Below are positions 32,641 to 45,300 of a stretch of 64,000 nt of DNA, piece by piece. The notes under the pieces are model-generated. The model made no database searches, was not told where the DNA came from, and worked only from the letters and a program-made list of their open reading frames with translations. The position numbers and the translations under genes were made by a program. Where the stretch lies: contig VWND01000001.1 in NCBI GenBank assembly GCA_009599575.1, positions 2,790,001-2,854,000 of the forward strand. The letters are read 5' to 3'. This DNA comes from Blumeriella jaapii (Eukaryota > Ascomycota > Leotiomycetes > Helotiales > Drepanopezizaceae). How positions within the stretch are numbered: the first letter of the stretch is position 1; every line of letters begins with the position of its first letter.

Positions 32641-32679
32641 AAACCTTTCTAAAATGTTTTTTTTTAAAATATAATCGCT

Positions 32680-33700
32680 TTAATCGGAATCGTCGTCGAA
32701 ATCGCTAAAATCGAAATCGCTATTTAAATCAAAATCTAAAAGATAAATTTGCTGATTTCTTTTATAAAATCGTTTTAACCGGTTGGCAGCGAACGTTTTT
32801 TTTAATTTTGTTTTATCGAATTTCGTAAGCTTATAATAGCTTTTATTCAACTCTGCCTCGCATATTTCGTAAAATCCGAGCCATTTATAATTAAATTTAA
32901 TATCGGCCGATTTATTAATAACGCGCCAAACGTCGTAAATTAAAACCAAATCTTTTTTTTTAATTAACGTTTTTTTTAAAACTTTGGTTTTATTTTAGAT
33001 TTTCTTAACTGCTTTTTTATACTTTTTTTTTTAAATTATTTTTTTTATATTATTTTTTTTATATTTATATCGCGGTAATTTAATTATTTAAATTTTATTA
33101 CTAATAGATTTGCTTTCGTTTTTATTTTAATTACGTTATAAAACTTTTACATAAGCTATTTTATTTTCAAAAACAATCGAGCGTTTTTCCCGTATTAAAT
33201 AAAAAATAAACTTATTTTAATAAAAGCGTGTATATATATACGCATAACAAAAAGCATTTTCGAAAATTTTCGCGACCAACGTTTATAGTTTTTTCGAATA
33301 GCTTTTGAAAAGCCGTTAAAAATATTTTTATAATTTCGTTCAACGGATCCGTTGCTTTTCGAATTATAAACTGAAATTTAAATGCGTTAAATGCCGTATT
33401 TTTTTGTAAAAGTTTCGATAACGCTTTTGTTTTCGAATTTATTATCGACGTTTAATTTGCTAAATAAATCGTATCGATATACAACGTTTTTTTAAAAAAA
33501 AGTCGTTATAACTTCGAAAATAACATTTCGAAAAAATCGCTTTTTAAATTATTTAAACAAATCGTCGATAGCGAATACAAAATATATATATCCGCGGTCG
33601 GTAATCGGTACGCGTATAACGTCGAAATTAACTTTTTTTTAGATTTCAAAAAACCACGTCGAATATAATAAGTTTTTTTTTCGGCCAAGCTTTTGTTTTT
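32680..33700 (-). pseudogene. D1 integrase, C-terminal half
   Basis: The open minus frame 32949-32680 carries VWRVINKSADIKFNYKWLGF, YEICEAELNKSYYKLT and FAANRLKRFYKRNQQ. These match the GPY/F-type C-terminal domain of fungal Gypsy integrases (K.NYKW.GPY, Y.L.ELDG, AGNRLK.FY.R). It ends with an acidic Asp-rich tail and no chromodomain. 33700-33506 gives further degraded integrase sequence. This distinguishes Gyp-D from families A-C. Confidence 0.8.
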
Positions 33701-33953
33701 AGCAAAAAATACAATTTTTAACGAAAGCTTTGCAATTTTCGAAATATTTTTTTTATTAAAAATCGTTTTTAATTCGATAATAAATAGTTTTAGTTTTTTT
33801 ATAAAACACTTTTTCTTAGGCTTTTTTTATAATTTAAAACTTATCGGCTTTATTATTTATTACTAAGCGTTTCTAATATATATTATTTTTTATTTTATAC
33901 AGCTTTCTGTCAGCTAAAATATAATCGAAAGCTTGATTTTTAAATAATTTAAA

Positions 33954-36521
33954 TTAATAATTTAATACGTTAAATAATTTAAACAAAATAATTAAATAAT
34001 ATACGATTAAATAAAAATCTTCGGTTTCGTAATTATCGATTGAAAGTTTATTTTCGTCGTTAATCGACTTATTCCGATCGTTTTCGATTAAATTTATTCG
34101 CGATACTAGCCGAAATAATAACGCGAATGTTTTTTCGGCCCGAAAATTAATGTTTTTTATTCGCGATGCTAATCGAAATAGCAACGCGAATGATTTCGGT
34201 TTTATAAAACTCAGCGCGCAAATAGCGAAACAGCCGATTTCGTTAGCGATTTATTCGTCGATATTTTATTCGCTTTGTTTAGCGAAATTAAACGAATAAA
34301 AACGTTTTTGTTTAAAAAGGCCGTTTGCCGCTATATTAATTATTTTTTTAATATGCTTAACTTCGAAATTTATAAATTTTATTTAAGCTATTTCATTAAT
34401 AACGAACGCTTTTGATAAATCACTGGCTTTTTTATTTAATCAATCGACAAAAACTTTTGCGTTTGTTTTTAAAATAAAATATACGCCGTATAATTCGCTT
34501 TAACTTTTTTATTGTTTTAAAAACGCTTCGATATTCCCGTTTAATAGCATTGTAACGTGCTTTCGCGAAAAATTATAAGCCGCTTTCGAATTGTAAAAAA
34601 TGCCGTTTTTTGTTTTCGTCGATTTATTATAATACAGCTTTTTAACCGAAAATATTAGCGTCGATAATTAAAATAATTTTTTTTGCGTCTAAATTATAAT
34701 CGATTCGCATAAGCGATAAAACCGATAAAAAGTCGTTTTTAAAAACTTTTATAATTTTGCTTTTGTTTTTTTTTTAAACGAAATCGACTTTTTTTTTTAT
34801 TATAGCGTAAATAAATACAGTTTTTTAAAAAAATTTTCTAGTTTAATTGCGATAATAAATCACAACGTTAATAAAAGCTCTGGCTTCGGTAATATTTTTA
34901 CATTTTTTTTATTCGCAAATCTTTTCGATTTTTTTTCGTTGAAAATAACGGCCAGCGCTGTTAATTATATAGCCAACGATATTTATTTCGGATATATAAA
35001 ATTTTAATCGAAAGCCAATAATAGCTTTAGCTTTTTCGAAGCAAATTATAATTTTATCGATATTTTAAATATATTTTATTATATAGCGTCGAACTTTTTA
35101 AAAAATCTTTTTATTATTATAATATAATTTAAAGCTTTTTATTCCGACGTCGTTAACGTAAAAAAAAGGAATATCGAAAATGCAAATTATAAAAACTTTA
35201 TATACGGTTTTCACGAATTAAGCGACTAAATTAATAGCTCCTATAAATACTTTCGTTATACGCAGCAAACCGATTAATATTTAAATTGCCGTTATATTTC
35301 GAAATCGTAAATTAAGCATTAAATAATCATAGCCGAAAAACAAATCGAAAAAAAAAGCGATTATTAATTTTGCGAATTCGTTTGAAAATTAATCGACGTT
35401 AAATAATACGTTAGCGTTTCGTATCATTATTTTGTTTATTTCGACGATTGCAATAATAAATTTGTAAATTTCTTTTTTTTTTTCGCAACGATAAATTATT
35501 TATTTTTATATAAGCCGTAGCAAAACTCGAAAATCTTTTATTTAATTCGTTTTTTTAGCATTTCGACTATTTTATTTTAAAAAGCTTTGAAAATTAAAAA
35601 AATCTTTTTTTATTAAGTTTCGTAAAGCACGGTTTTAATATCGATATAAAACGTAACGTTAAAGCTAAATTAGCCTATTTCGGTAAAATCGAAAGTTATA
35701 ACCTTTTTCCGGTTGCGTAAAACTTCGTATAAAACCTTTTTATTTAGCAAAAATTAAATTCCGATTGCTAAATTATCAAATCATTTTTTTGTAAATCGGC
35801 TGTTAAATAATAAGCTGGAAAATCGGCCGGTGATAAATCTTTCGAATTCGCTAATAACTGATTAAAATAATTTTATTACTTCGTTTTTTTCGAATCAATC
35901 GTTTATTCTTCCGAAAATATTCTTAACGGATTTACTAAAATTTACGAATCGTATTTTATCAGCTTTGCGCTTATAAAAAATACTGATATTAATACAAAAA
36001 AGTAAAGTGTATAAATCGGGTCTGTTTAATACAAAAACGAAATCTTCGAAGCTTTTATTTCCGAATTAATAATTAAAAACGTTAATATTAGCTATTTTTA
36101 TTCGCGGTGCCATTTCGATTAACGACGTAAATGCTTTTAGCCGAGTATTTTCTAAGTTTTATTATAACTCAGCGTTTATTTTAAAACCAAAGCCGGCTAT
36201 TCGTTGCCCGATAAAACGTCGATTAAAAAAACTTTATCGCCGGCGACGGTAATTTGATTTTAAAAAAATCGGTTTCAGTTTTAAAAAAAAGACTTTTATC
36301 TAACCGTTTTCGGTGTATTTAAAACTAACGAAACTTTCCGAGATTTAAAGCATTTCAAAAATAATAAAATAAAAGTATTATTTTATTATTAAAAAATCTT
36401 TATAAATAATAATATTTCCAACGTCGATCTTAACGTTTCGTACAATTCTATCAAACTTAATAATATTTCTATTAACGGTCGTATAAATCATTCGTTTATC
36501 GGTGATAATCGGAATACTATT
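33954..36521 (-). pseudogene. D1 protease, reverse transcriptase and RNase H
   Basis: The minus strand near 36520-36300 gives KRMIYTTVNRN...FDRIVRNVKIDVGNIIIYKD, a protease-like stretch. 35720-35620 gives LYEVLRNRKKVITFDFTEIG, a segment characteristic of one fungal Gypsy clade just before RT. The catalytic box at 35146-35160 reads YVNDV (expected FVDDV), followed by GIKS. AKAIIGFRLKFYISE near 34990 marks the RT connection; RNase H follows. The 5' part is cut off at 36522 by the B2 LTR and would resume right of the window. Confidence 0.75.
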
Positions 36522-36788
36522 TGTGACGATTTAATTAATCGAAGGGCTGGGAAATCAGTCAACTGGTCGCCGTGTTTCTATAATATAAGAAAACGAGCCT
36601 TTGGTTCTGTAACAAAAATATTCATTTAAAATCAACAATTGCAACAGGCAGAGATTGCTAAAGAAAAAAAGTCTTATATATATAAATAATTTCCACAATT
36701 GATAAAAAAACTTATCAAAAGACCAGGGAGCTTGCAGCTACACGTAATTGCTGAGATAACGCGAAAAGCAAAAAAGTGAGTCGTTATA
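36522..36788 (-). repeat. 3' LTR of B2 (Gyp-B)
   Basis: A 267-bp inverted Gyp-B LTR with one 28-bp unit. Outer end TGTGACGATTTAATTAATCG, inner end GAGTCGTTATA. Inside it lies the inverted purine tract CTATTTCTCCGTCC. The expected duplication at 36517-36521 (CTATT) has its partner outside the window. Confidence 0.9.
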
Positions 36789-37171
36789 CTATTTCTCCGT
36801 CCGAAAAAAGCGCGCCCTCGAGCTTTTATTTATTAATACGTCGCTATTTAAATAATCGTACGAATTTAAACCTTCGGAATACGCTTTCAGCCAATCTATA
36901 AGTTTTGCAAAAGGACCGGCAAGCTTTTTATGCGCTAAATAAAAGTCGCGCATTTTTAAAAAAGCGTTTATAAAATCAAACGCGGAGTACCACGTAAGAT
37001 TTTTATTTAAGCTTATTTAAAAAGCTTTGTATTAAAAGGTTTTCCGCTGTATTCGATAAGCGATTAATTTTTCGATTTCGTATTTAAGCTTATCAGTTAT
37101 ATTAATAAATTTAAAGGCTAAATTAACCTGACCTAAAAGCGCGTCGTTAGCTGCTTTACGCAATCGACTAG
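36789..37171 (-). pseudogene. B2 chromodomain and integrase end
   Basis: Reverse complement of the B1 sequence 28774-29156: chromodomain region (minus, about 37080-36880) and the end of the integrase C-terminal domain. It is cut at 37171 by A2. The adjoining 1.46 kb of Gyp-B sequence (B1 equivalents 27313-28773) is absent on the far side of A2. Confidence 0.85.
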
Positions 37172-37445
37172 TGTTACGATCCTGGCCTGGCTAGTAGTAG
37201 TTGCCAGTGGTATGGCTGCCAGTGGTATGGTTGCCAGTGGTATGAATGCTGGTGGTGTTGGATTAAGGTTTGGGCACGGACCACCTCGGCCACTAAGCCT
37301 CGCGCTAAGTCACGTGACCTATAAGCGCAATCCATTGTATATAAAGTTCGCGACCCCGAGCATTCTAGCTCGGTGTTTTTTTTTCAATTTATATGCGTAC
37401 TTTTTGGTTTATATTATTCCGATTATTCTTAAGCTAGCTGTGATA
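37172..37445 (+). repeat. 5' LTR of A2
   Basis: 274 bp with three clean 15-bp units at the outer end, E-box at 37309-37318, TATA motif and hairpin. The inner end is converted (GTTTATATTATTCC...CTGTGATA). Confidence 0.95.
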
Positions 37446-38251
37446 TAAAGAAAGACTAAACAATTTTCGCTGGAAAGCTTTGTATCCACGATTAAAAACT
37501 CGATTTGCCTTTGCAATTCGAACTTTTTTTAAGCCGTTCGTACCGACGTTTATTTATCGGTGTTTTAATCAAAACTCTTTTTTATTAATTTTGTTTTCAG
37601 AAAAAGCTAAAGTTTTTTTTTTTTTTTAATTCGATTTGCTTTTGCAATTCGAATCGCCCCTTTTTAATACTACAATATCTTATGCTTTTTTTATAAATCG
37701 ACGCGGTATTCGAAAACGAACGCAACCCGTACGATTCGGCTTCGAGTCAGCATTTCTACTTTTTGCTTTTGCTTTTGGCGCTTCCGAATTTTTATTCGTT
37801 TTAAGCTTTTTCGACGACTTTGGCAGCGAGTTTTTATTTTACGACTTTTTTATTAAATTATAATTATCTGCTGGATCTTTTCGTTTTATTATCGAACCTA
37901 AGGTCGAATTGTACGACGCTGACATTTTAATACTTTTAAACCGACGAGTATTTTTAAACCGATTACCTAGCATATCTGCCAACGCTAAAGGATTTACTGC
38001 GGCCCAGCAGCTTTAAATCGCTTAGATAATCGCTCAAGCTATCGCCGCCGCTCGTTTTCCAGCGTCCGCCAATATCGTCCGCGACGCTTTCCTTTTATTC
38101 CGAGCTTCGCGCGCTTTTATCGCAGATTTTTAATTAATTCCCGAATATTACTTTTTCGTTTTCGACCTAGCTATTTTCCGAATCGAATTATTTAAAATCA
38201 AATACTTTCGCTACGCTTTTAGCGATTATTAAAAAAAGATTAAATATAACG
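37446..38251 (+). pseudogene. A2 leader and gag N-terminal part
   Basis: Collinear with A1 9663-10500: leader, then the Ser/Phe-rich Gag N-terminus around 37640-37860 and the TAAQ/AIAAAR-type region near 38000-38060. It is interrupted at 38251 by A3 and resumes at 42354 in frame-equivalent sequence (ATTAAATATAACG / TATAGAAAATAAA). Confidence 0.75.
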
Positions 38252-38538
38252 TGTTACGATCCTGGCTAGTGGTAGTTGCCAGTGGTATGGCTGCCAGTGG
38301 TATGGCTGCCAGTGGTATGGTTGCCAGTGGTATAAATGCTAGTGGTGTTGGATTAAGGTTTGAGCACGGACCACCTCGGCCACTAGGCCTCGCGCTAAGT
38401 CACGTGACCCATAAGCGCAACCTATTGTATATAAAGTTCGCGACCCCGAGCATTTTAGCTCGGTGTTTTTCTTTTAATTTATATGCGTACCTTTTGATTT
38501 ATATTACTTTTCTGATCACTCTTAAGCTAGCTGTAATA
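38252..38538 (+). repeat. 5' LTR of A3
   Basis: 287 bp. Outer minisatellite units clean (GGCTGCCAGTGGTAT), inner end mutated to CTGTAATA. E-box at 38399-38408. Confidence 0.95.
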
Positions 38539-38744
38539 TAAAAAAAAACCAAACAATCTTCGCTGGAAAGCTTTATATCTACGGTTAAAAACTCGATCTG
38601 CTTTTGCAATTCGAACTTTTTTCAGGCCGTTCGTACCGACGTTTATTTATCGGTGTTTTAATTAAAACTTTTTTTTATTAATTTTGTTTTCAAAAAAAAC
38701 TGAAATTTTTCTTTTTTATTAATTCGATTTGCTTTTGCAAAATC

Positions 38745-41700
38745 GCCGAATCTGAAAAAAATATATAATTCGCGGCAATAAAAAGCATTTCCGTCCCCGA
38801 CGCTTTGCAAGCCAAGTATAACGACAACGTAATTCTTATAAAAAAGCTTTTTTCAGTTTAATACTCGAAATTCGAAAAACTATTTTATAAACAAAAAAGC
38901 GATAAATTCGCTTTCCGCCGCTTCGGTATAAATTACAAAATACATTTAACCACGGAAAATACGCTTTTTATAAAATCATTCAAACGCTTTACGAATAAAC
39001 AGCTTATAAAAATTAAAAGTTATATTTTCGATAATTTGCATAAAAGCTTTATTAAACTTTTTAATATTTTTTTCGCCGCTCCGATTTTATTTACTAAAAA
39101 ATCAGACGGCTTTATACGCTTGTATATCGATTACCGCAAATTTAACGATTTTGCGAAAAAGAATTTTTATTTTTTGCTTTTGATTAACGAAATGCTAGCG
39201 CGAATTATTAAAGCCAAAATATTTACGAAGATTAATATTTAATAAATATTTAATCGAATTCGAATATTCGAAAAATTTAAAAAACTAATTAGTTTTCGCA
39301 TTCGATACGGCATATATAAGTATAAAATCTTTCCGTTCGGCTTTATTAATAAGCCCGTTATATTTCAACGTTTTATTAATAATATTTTTATAAAGTATTT
39401 AAATAATTTTTGCTCGGCGTATTTTAACGATATTTTTATTTATTTCGCGAATAATTTAAAATATAAAATCCACGTTAAAAAAATTCTGTCGATTTTAAAA
39501 AAACACGGCTTAAAAGCTGATATTAAAAAATACGAATTTAATATTACGAAAATTAAATTTTTAAGTTTCGTTATTAGCATTTAAAATATTAAAATAAATC
39601 CGGAAAAAATCGCTATTATTAAAAATTAATAATATACAGCGAATACGAGTCGTATAAAGCTTTTTAAGCTTTTGCAATTTTTACAAACGTTTTATAACCG
39701 GCTATAGCCGCATTTGCCGCTTTTTCACTGTTTTTATAAGCAAAAACGTTTTTTTCGTATTCGAGAAAAAGCAGAAAAACGTATAGGAAACACTGCGCAA
39801 AGCTTTGCTAAATGCTTTTATTTTATGCTATTACGACTTTTATAAGCAAACGCGCTTGGAAACCGATTTTTTTAATAAAATAATAGCTGGCGTATTATCG
39901 CAATTGCAAAAAAATAATTTTTTTTATTCGGTCGGTTTTTTTTTTTAAAATTATAATCGACGCCGAGCTTAATTATCCGATTTACGATAAAAAGCTTTTC
40001 GTTATCTTTCGCTTTTTTAAAAACTATAAGCCGGAATTGTTAAGCGCTCAGAAAAACGTATATATATATATCGATTATCGCGTTTTAAAATATTTTATAA
40101 TAATTAAAAATTTTTCGGCTCGATAAGCCCGATAGGCCGAGTTTTTCGCCGATTTTTATTTTACAATTATATACCGGTCGAAAATTATTAATACGCTCGC
40201 TGATATTTTTTTTCGCAAAAACCAGAATATTTTCTTATTAAAAGCACGATAGCGAACAGCTCGAAAGCAGCAAATGCTTTCCGACGATAAATTAAATTTT
40301 CAAATTTTAAAAAAAATGGCTGTTAAAAACATAATTACGCTAGCGTTTATAAAAACAGCTTTCGATAAATATAATAACAACGGTATTTTTTTCGAAAAAA
40401 ATAACGAAACCGAAAAAAATAAAATATTTATAAAAAAATCCGCAAATTTAATTTCCGTAATCGCATACGATATGCATAATTATATAATTATAAACGATTT
40501 GCTGCAAGCTAACAAAAACTCTTTTTTTTTTCGAAGCGCAACGAATGCAAGCTCGTAATTATAATTTTAATTATCAATTGCGATAAAACAAATTATTTTT
40601 CCAAAGCAAATTAATAATGCTTTTGAAACCTTCCGAATTGCGAACCTTTTTAATCCGATATATTTACGAATAGTTTTGCGTAGCATACGCTAAAATAAAA
40701 AAAATAAAGCTTTTAATCGGTCGTAAATATTATTAAAAAGCTATAAAAGCAAATATATAATAATACGTTTCGAATTATCGTTGCATACGAATAAAAGCTA
40801 AGCGCGATAAAACCCCGGGCTTTTTAAAATTTTGCTTATATTCAGCAGATCTTATTAATATTTAACGATAGATTTTACGAAGTTTTTATTAAACGAAAAT
40901 AATTACGACTTCGCTTTCGTAATAATAAATCGCTTATTTAAAAAACTTTTGTCAGTTTCCTGCTATAAGACTATTACAGCGAAAAAACTGGCAGTTTTGT
41001 TTTTAATTTATTAAATGCGCTATTTCGGCATGCCGGATTTAATTATTTCGGACCGAAAAACTTAATTTGTTTCGGTTTTTTAGCAAAAACTTTATCGCAT
41101 ATTAAAAACCAAAATCAAATTGATTATTACGTACAATTTTAATATCGATAGGCAAACCGAAGTAATAAACTAATATATTAAGCAACGCTTTCGTTTTTTT
41201 TGCTTTTATTACCAAAACAATTAAAAACGCTTTTTATTTTTAATAAATATTGCATAGCTGATTTTGCCGCACGAATTTTTCGGCAACGTTTTTTTTTTTC
41301 AAATTTTAAATAAATATAAAACTCGTATATTTTAAAATATAAACAATTTTCGTTTTTTTTGCTCGGCCATCGAAAAGCTTAACCGCGACGAAGCTTTGCA
41401 TTTGGCTTTCCGAGCTAAAAAAATTGTAAAATATATATAATCGTTTATTGCGCAATAACAAGCCAAAATAAAACGCTTTGCTAATTTGCATAAACGACCG
41501 GTGAATTAAAATATAAACGACGAAATATTAATAAATATTAAAAATTAAAAGCTCGACCGATTTTTCCGAAAGCTTTCGGACAAATAATACGACCCAATCA
41601 AAATCGTCGATAAAATAAAAGAAAATTAAAAGCTTAACCTTTCCGCAAACTAATTAATTTATTTAACTTTTTGTTTTTATTCGTTCCGAAAGCATATTAA

Positions 41701-42030
41701 CAATCTTTTATCTGGCCAACGCCGTTCCGAACCAGTTTTTATTCAATTATTTTCCGAGCAAACGAAATAAAAAATCGAAAAAATAATAAATTCGAAATTG
41801 CACAAAAAAGTTTTGCAATATCAAATTAATTAAAAAAGCGCTGATAAAAATTTCGAATAATACTTTTGTTTTGACGCTATAACGGCTTTTCATATCTTTT
41901 AAATATTTCACCGATCGCATCCCGCCGCTAAAAGCTTTCCACGAGCGCTTTCCGCATGGCTGCAAGCTTACAACGAAAGCAGGAAAAATTATATTAAATT
42001 AAAAAACGATAAACTTATAACTGCAATTGC
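38745..42030 (+). pseudogene. A3 pol remnant
   Basis: RT to chromodomain as in A1. 39036-39242 carries KKSDGFIRLYIDYRKFND. YFND is near 39417, the RNase H region at 39840-40180, and the spacer frame is open at 40274-40558. The integrase core has GMPDLIISDRKT near 41028-41060, with the Asp kept here. The C-terminal and chromodomain-like part runs to about 41960. Multiple stops. Confidence 0.8.
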
Positions 42031-42061
42031 GAAAACGCAGTTTTTCGGAAGGGAGGGATAG

Positions 42062-42348
42062 TGTTACGATCTTGGCTAATAGTAGTTGCCAATAGTATAG
42101 CTGCCAATGGTATGGCTGCCAATAGTATGGTTGCCAGTAGTATAAATGCTGGTGGTGTTGAATTAAGATTTGAGCACGGACCACTTCGGCCATTAGGCCT
42201 CGCGCTAAGTCACGTGACCCATAAGCGCAACCCATTGTATATAAAGTTCGCGACCCCGAGCATTCTAGCTCGGTGTTTTTCTTTCAATTTACATGCGTAC
42301 CTTTTGGTTCATATCACCCTTCTGATCACCCTTAAGCTAGCTGTGACA
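42062..42348 (+). repeat. 3' LTR of A3
   Basis: 287 bp. Units at the inner (5') side are G-to-A mutated (GCCAATAGTAT); the outer end is clean and terminates CTGTGACA. The tract GGAAGGGAGGGATAG precedes it. E-box at 42209-42218. Confidence 0.95.
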
Positions 42349-42353
42349 TAACG

Positions 42354-45300
42354 TATAGAAAATAAATATAAAGCTGTTTATTAAAAAGTATTTAAAAAAA
42401 TTTATATAAGATATAAATTAAGCTAAAGCATATTTTAAATGTATTATTAAAAAAGCAAAAATTATTATTTTGAAACATTTAAATTTCGAATTTTATAATC
42501 AAGTCTAATCGGCCCGAAACGTTTTTCGCATTTTTAATCAGCGCTTTTTTAATTATAACCGCGTTCAGTCTGCTAAATTGCAATATAATAAGCTTTATAT
42601 AAACAACGGTCAAATTTATAATAATTTTCGTTTTTTATTTATTCGTTATATAATTATTAGCAAAGTTGCTAAGAATCGTTAATTTAAAAATATATACGAA
42701 AAAGTTATTTTTATTTTTAAATACGATTTTCGAATAAAAAAGTGTAAAATAAATGATAATTATATTGTTTTAGACGAGTTTTTAACCGTTGCGAATAAAA
42801 AGTTACGTAATATCCGAGCTGAAAAAATAGCTTTTGCCCGTCGCATAAATTATTTTTTTTTTGCTATAGCTTTTGCTAATTAAGATTTTAGGCGTATTTC
42901 CGGTATTTTTAAGATTTTATAACGTTTTAATTTTTCAGCTTTTTTTGCTCGCATAATTTCTTTTTTTTTTAGCAAAACTTTTTACGAGCGTATAACTGCT
43001 ACTTTTGTTATTTCCGGTTTTTTCCGTTTAGCTGCGCTTTTTTTTAGCGCTTATTATAATTGCGGCAAATCCGGCTATTTCGCAAACGCTTGCTCCGACG
43101 CTAAGCTTAATCGCAAAATCGCCGAAATAGCTATCGACGAAAAGCAAAACGATTTGTTAAAAAACTTTTAAGCCGTAGCAAAAACTTTTATTATAGCAAA
43201 AAATTCGATTTATAAAAAAATTTGAAATTTAACCAGCGTTTTTAAAAAAAGGGCGACAGTTTTTAGTTTTTATAAAAATAATACGCAATAGATTATATAT
43301 TAAAATATTTATATATATCGATAGCGAAGCTAATATTTTCGATGCGATTAAAACTTTTTTAACGTATTAATTTTTTTAACGTTTCGAAATAAGTTTTATT
43401 CAGCTGCATAAGCTTATTATATTTACCGGCTATAATAGCAAGCCGGGGAAGCTTATTTTTTCTGCTATTTTTTTTTTTTACGATTAATCGATATCGTATA
43501 AATTTTTTTTTTTAATTATAAACCTGAGCTTTACCGACGTTTTTATTAGTCGTAAATTTTTACAACACTACGATTTAAAGCAAGCGTATAATTAAAAAAA
43601 AAACAAAATAAAATGGCTATTCGATATGCCCGTTATTTTTTATTTCAACGAGCAATTGTTCGTCGATTTTAATTAGCGAAAAAAGCCCAAAGTGCTTAAT
43701 CGCATATATTAAAAAAATTCAAACAAACGAAACAGCGTAATAAAAGCTTTATATATTTTTGCTAATATTTTTACAACGATTAAAAAAGCTTATTTAGGTT
43801 TTGGAATTAATAAACCTTTTATATTTATGCGAAATTTAAAAAACAGTTTGCACAAAATAAAAAAGTTTTTATTAGCAGCTTTGAACCGATCAAGCCGGTT
43901 TTTTCAACCGTGCTAATTATTTTTTTTATTTTCAATTGCAATATTAATTTTATTTCCGCTTTTGTATTTAGCGCTTTACAAACACGTTACGAAAAGCGAA
44001 TGCGAGCCGTAAAAAAAAAAAGAATTATTATTATTTAGCGATTGCACGTTCGTTGCTTTTGTGTATAATATAAATAAAAAACGTTTTCGCCGTGCGAAAA
44101 TCGCCGAATTTAAAAAAGTTATATAATTCGCGGCAATAAAAAGCATTTCCGTTTCCGACGCTTTATAAGCCAAATATAACGATAACGTGGTTTTTGTGAA
44201 AAAGCTTTTTCCAATTTAATATTCGGAATTCGAAAAACTGTTTTATAAATAAAAAAGCGATAAGCTCGCTTTTCGCCGCTTCGGTATAAATTATAAAATA
44301 TATTTTGCCACGGAAAATACGCTTTTTATAAAACTATTCAAACGCTTTACGAATAAACAATTTACAAAAGTCAAAAGTTATATTTTCGATAATTTGCATA
44401 AAAGCTTTATTAAATTTTTTAATGCTTTTTTCGCCGTTCCGATTTTATTTATTAAAAAGTTAAACGGCTTTATGCGCTTATATATCGATTATCGCAAGTT
44501 TAACGATTTTACGAAAAAAAAAATTTATTTTTTGCTTTTGATCGACGAAATGCTAGCGCGAATTATTAAAGCTAAAATATTTACGAAAATTAATATTTAA
44601 TAAGCTTTTAATCGATCCGGATGTTCGAAAAATTTGAAAAATTAATCAGTTTTCGCATTCGATACGGCATATATAAATATAAAGTTTTTTCGTTCGGCTT
44701 TATTAATAGGCCCGTTATATTTTAACGCTTTATTAATAATATTTTTATAAAGTATTTAAATAATTTTTGCTCGGCGTATTTTAACGATATTTTTATTTAT
44801 TTCGCGAATAATTTAAAATATAAAATTTACGTTAAAAAAATCTTGTCGATTTTGAAAAAACACGGCCTGAAAGCTGATATTAAAAAATACGAATTTAATA
44901 TTACGAAAACCAAATTTTTAAGTTTCGTTATTAGTATTTAAAATATTAAAATAAATCAAAAAAAAATCGCTATTATTAAAAATTAGTAATACGCAGCGAA
45001 TATGCGAAGCGTATAAAGCTTTTTAAACTTTTGCAATTTTTACAAACGTTTTATAGCCGGCTATAATCGTATTTGCCGCTTTTTTATTGCTTTTATAAGC
45101 AAAAACGTTTTTTTCGTATTCGAAAAAAAGCAGAAAAACGCATAAAAAGCATTGCGCAAAACTTTGTTAAATACTTTTATTTTGTGTTATTACGACTTTT
45201 ATAAACAAACGCGCCTGAAAACCGACTTTTTTAATAAAATAATAATTGGCGTATTATCGCAATTGCAAAAAAATAACTTTTATTATTCGGTCGGTTTTTT

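Larger units (their letters stand above)
38252..42348 (+). mobile_element. Gyp-A copy A3, internally deleted derivative
   Basis: 4,097 bp with 287-bp LTRs at both ends and perfect duplication TAACG (38247-38251 and 42349-42353). Compared with A1, about 2.4 kb is missing, from just after the leader (A1 9864) to just before RT (A1 12258). This removes all of gag and the start of pol; the junction is near 38740 at GCAAAATCGCC. It could move only with proteins supplied in trans. It lies in the same orientation inside A2. Confidence 0.95.
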
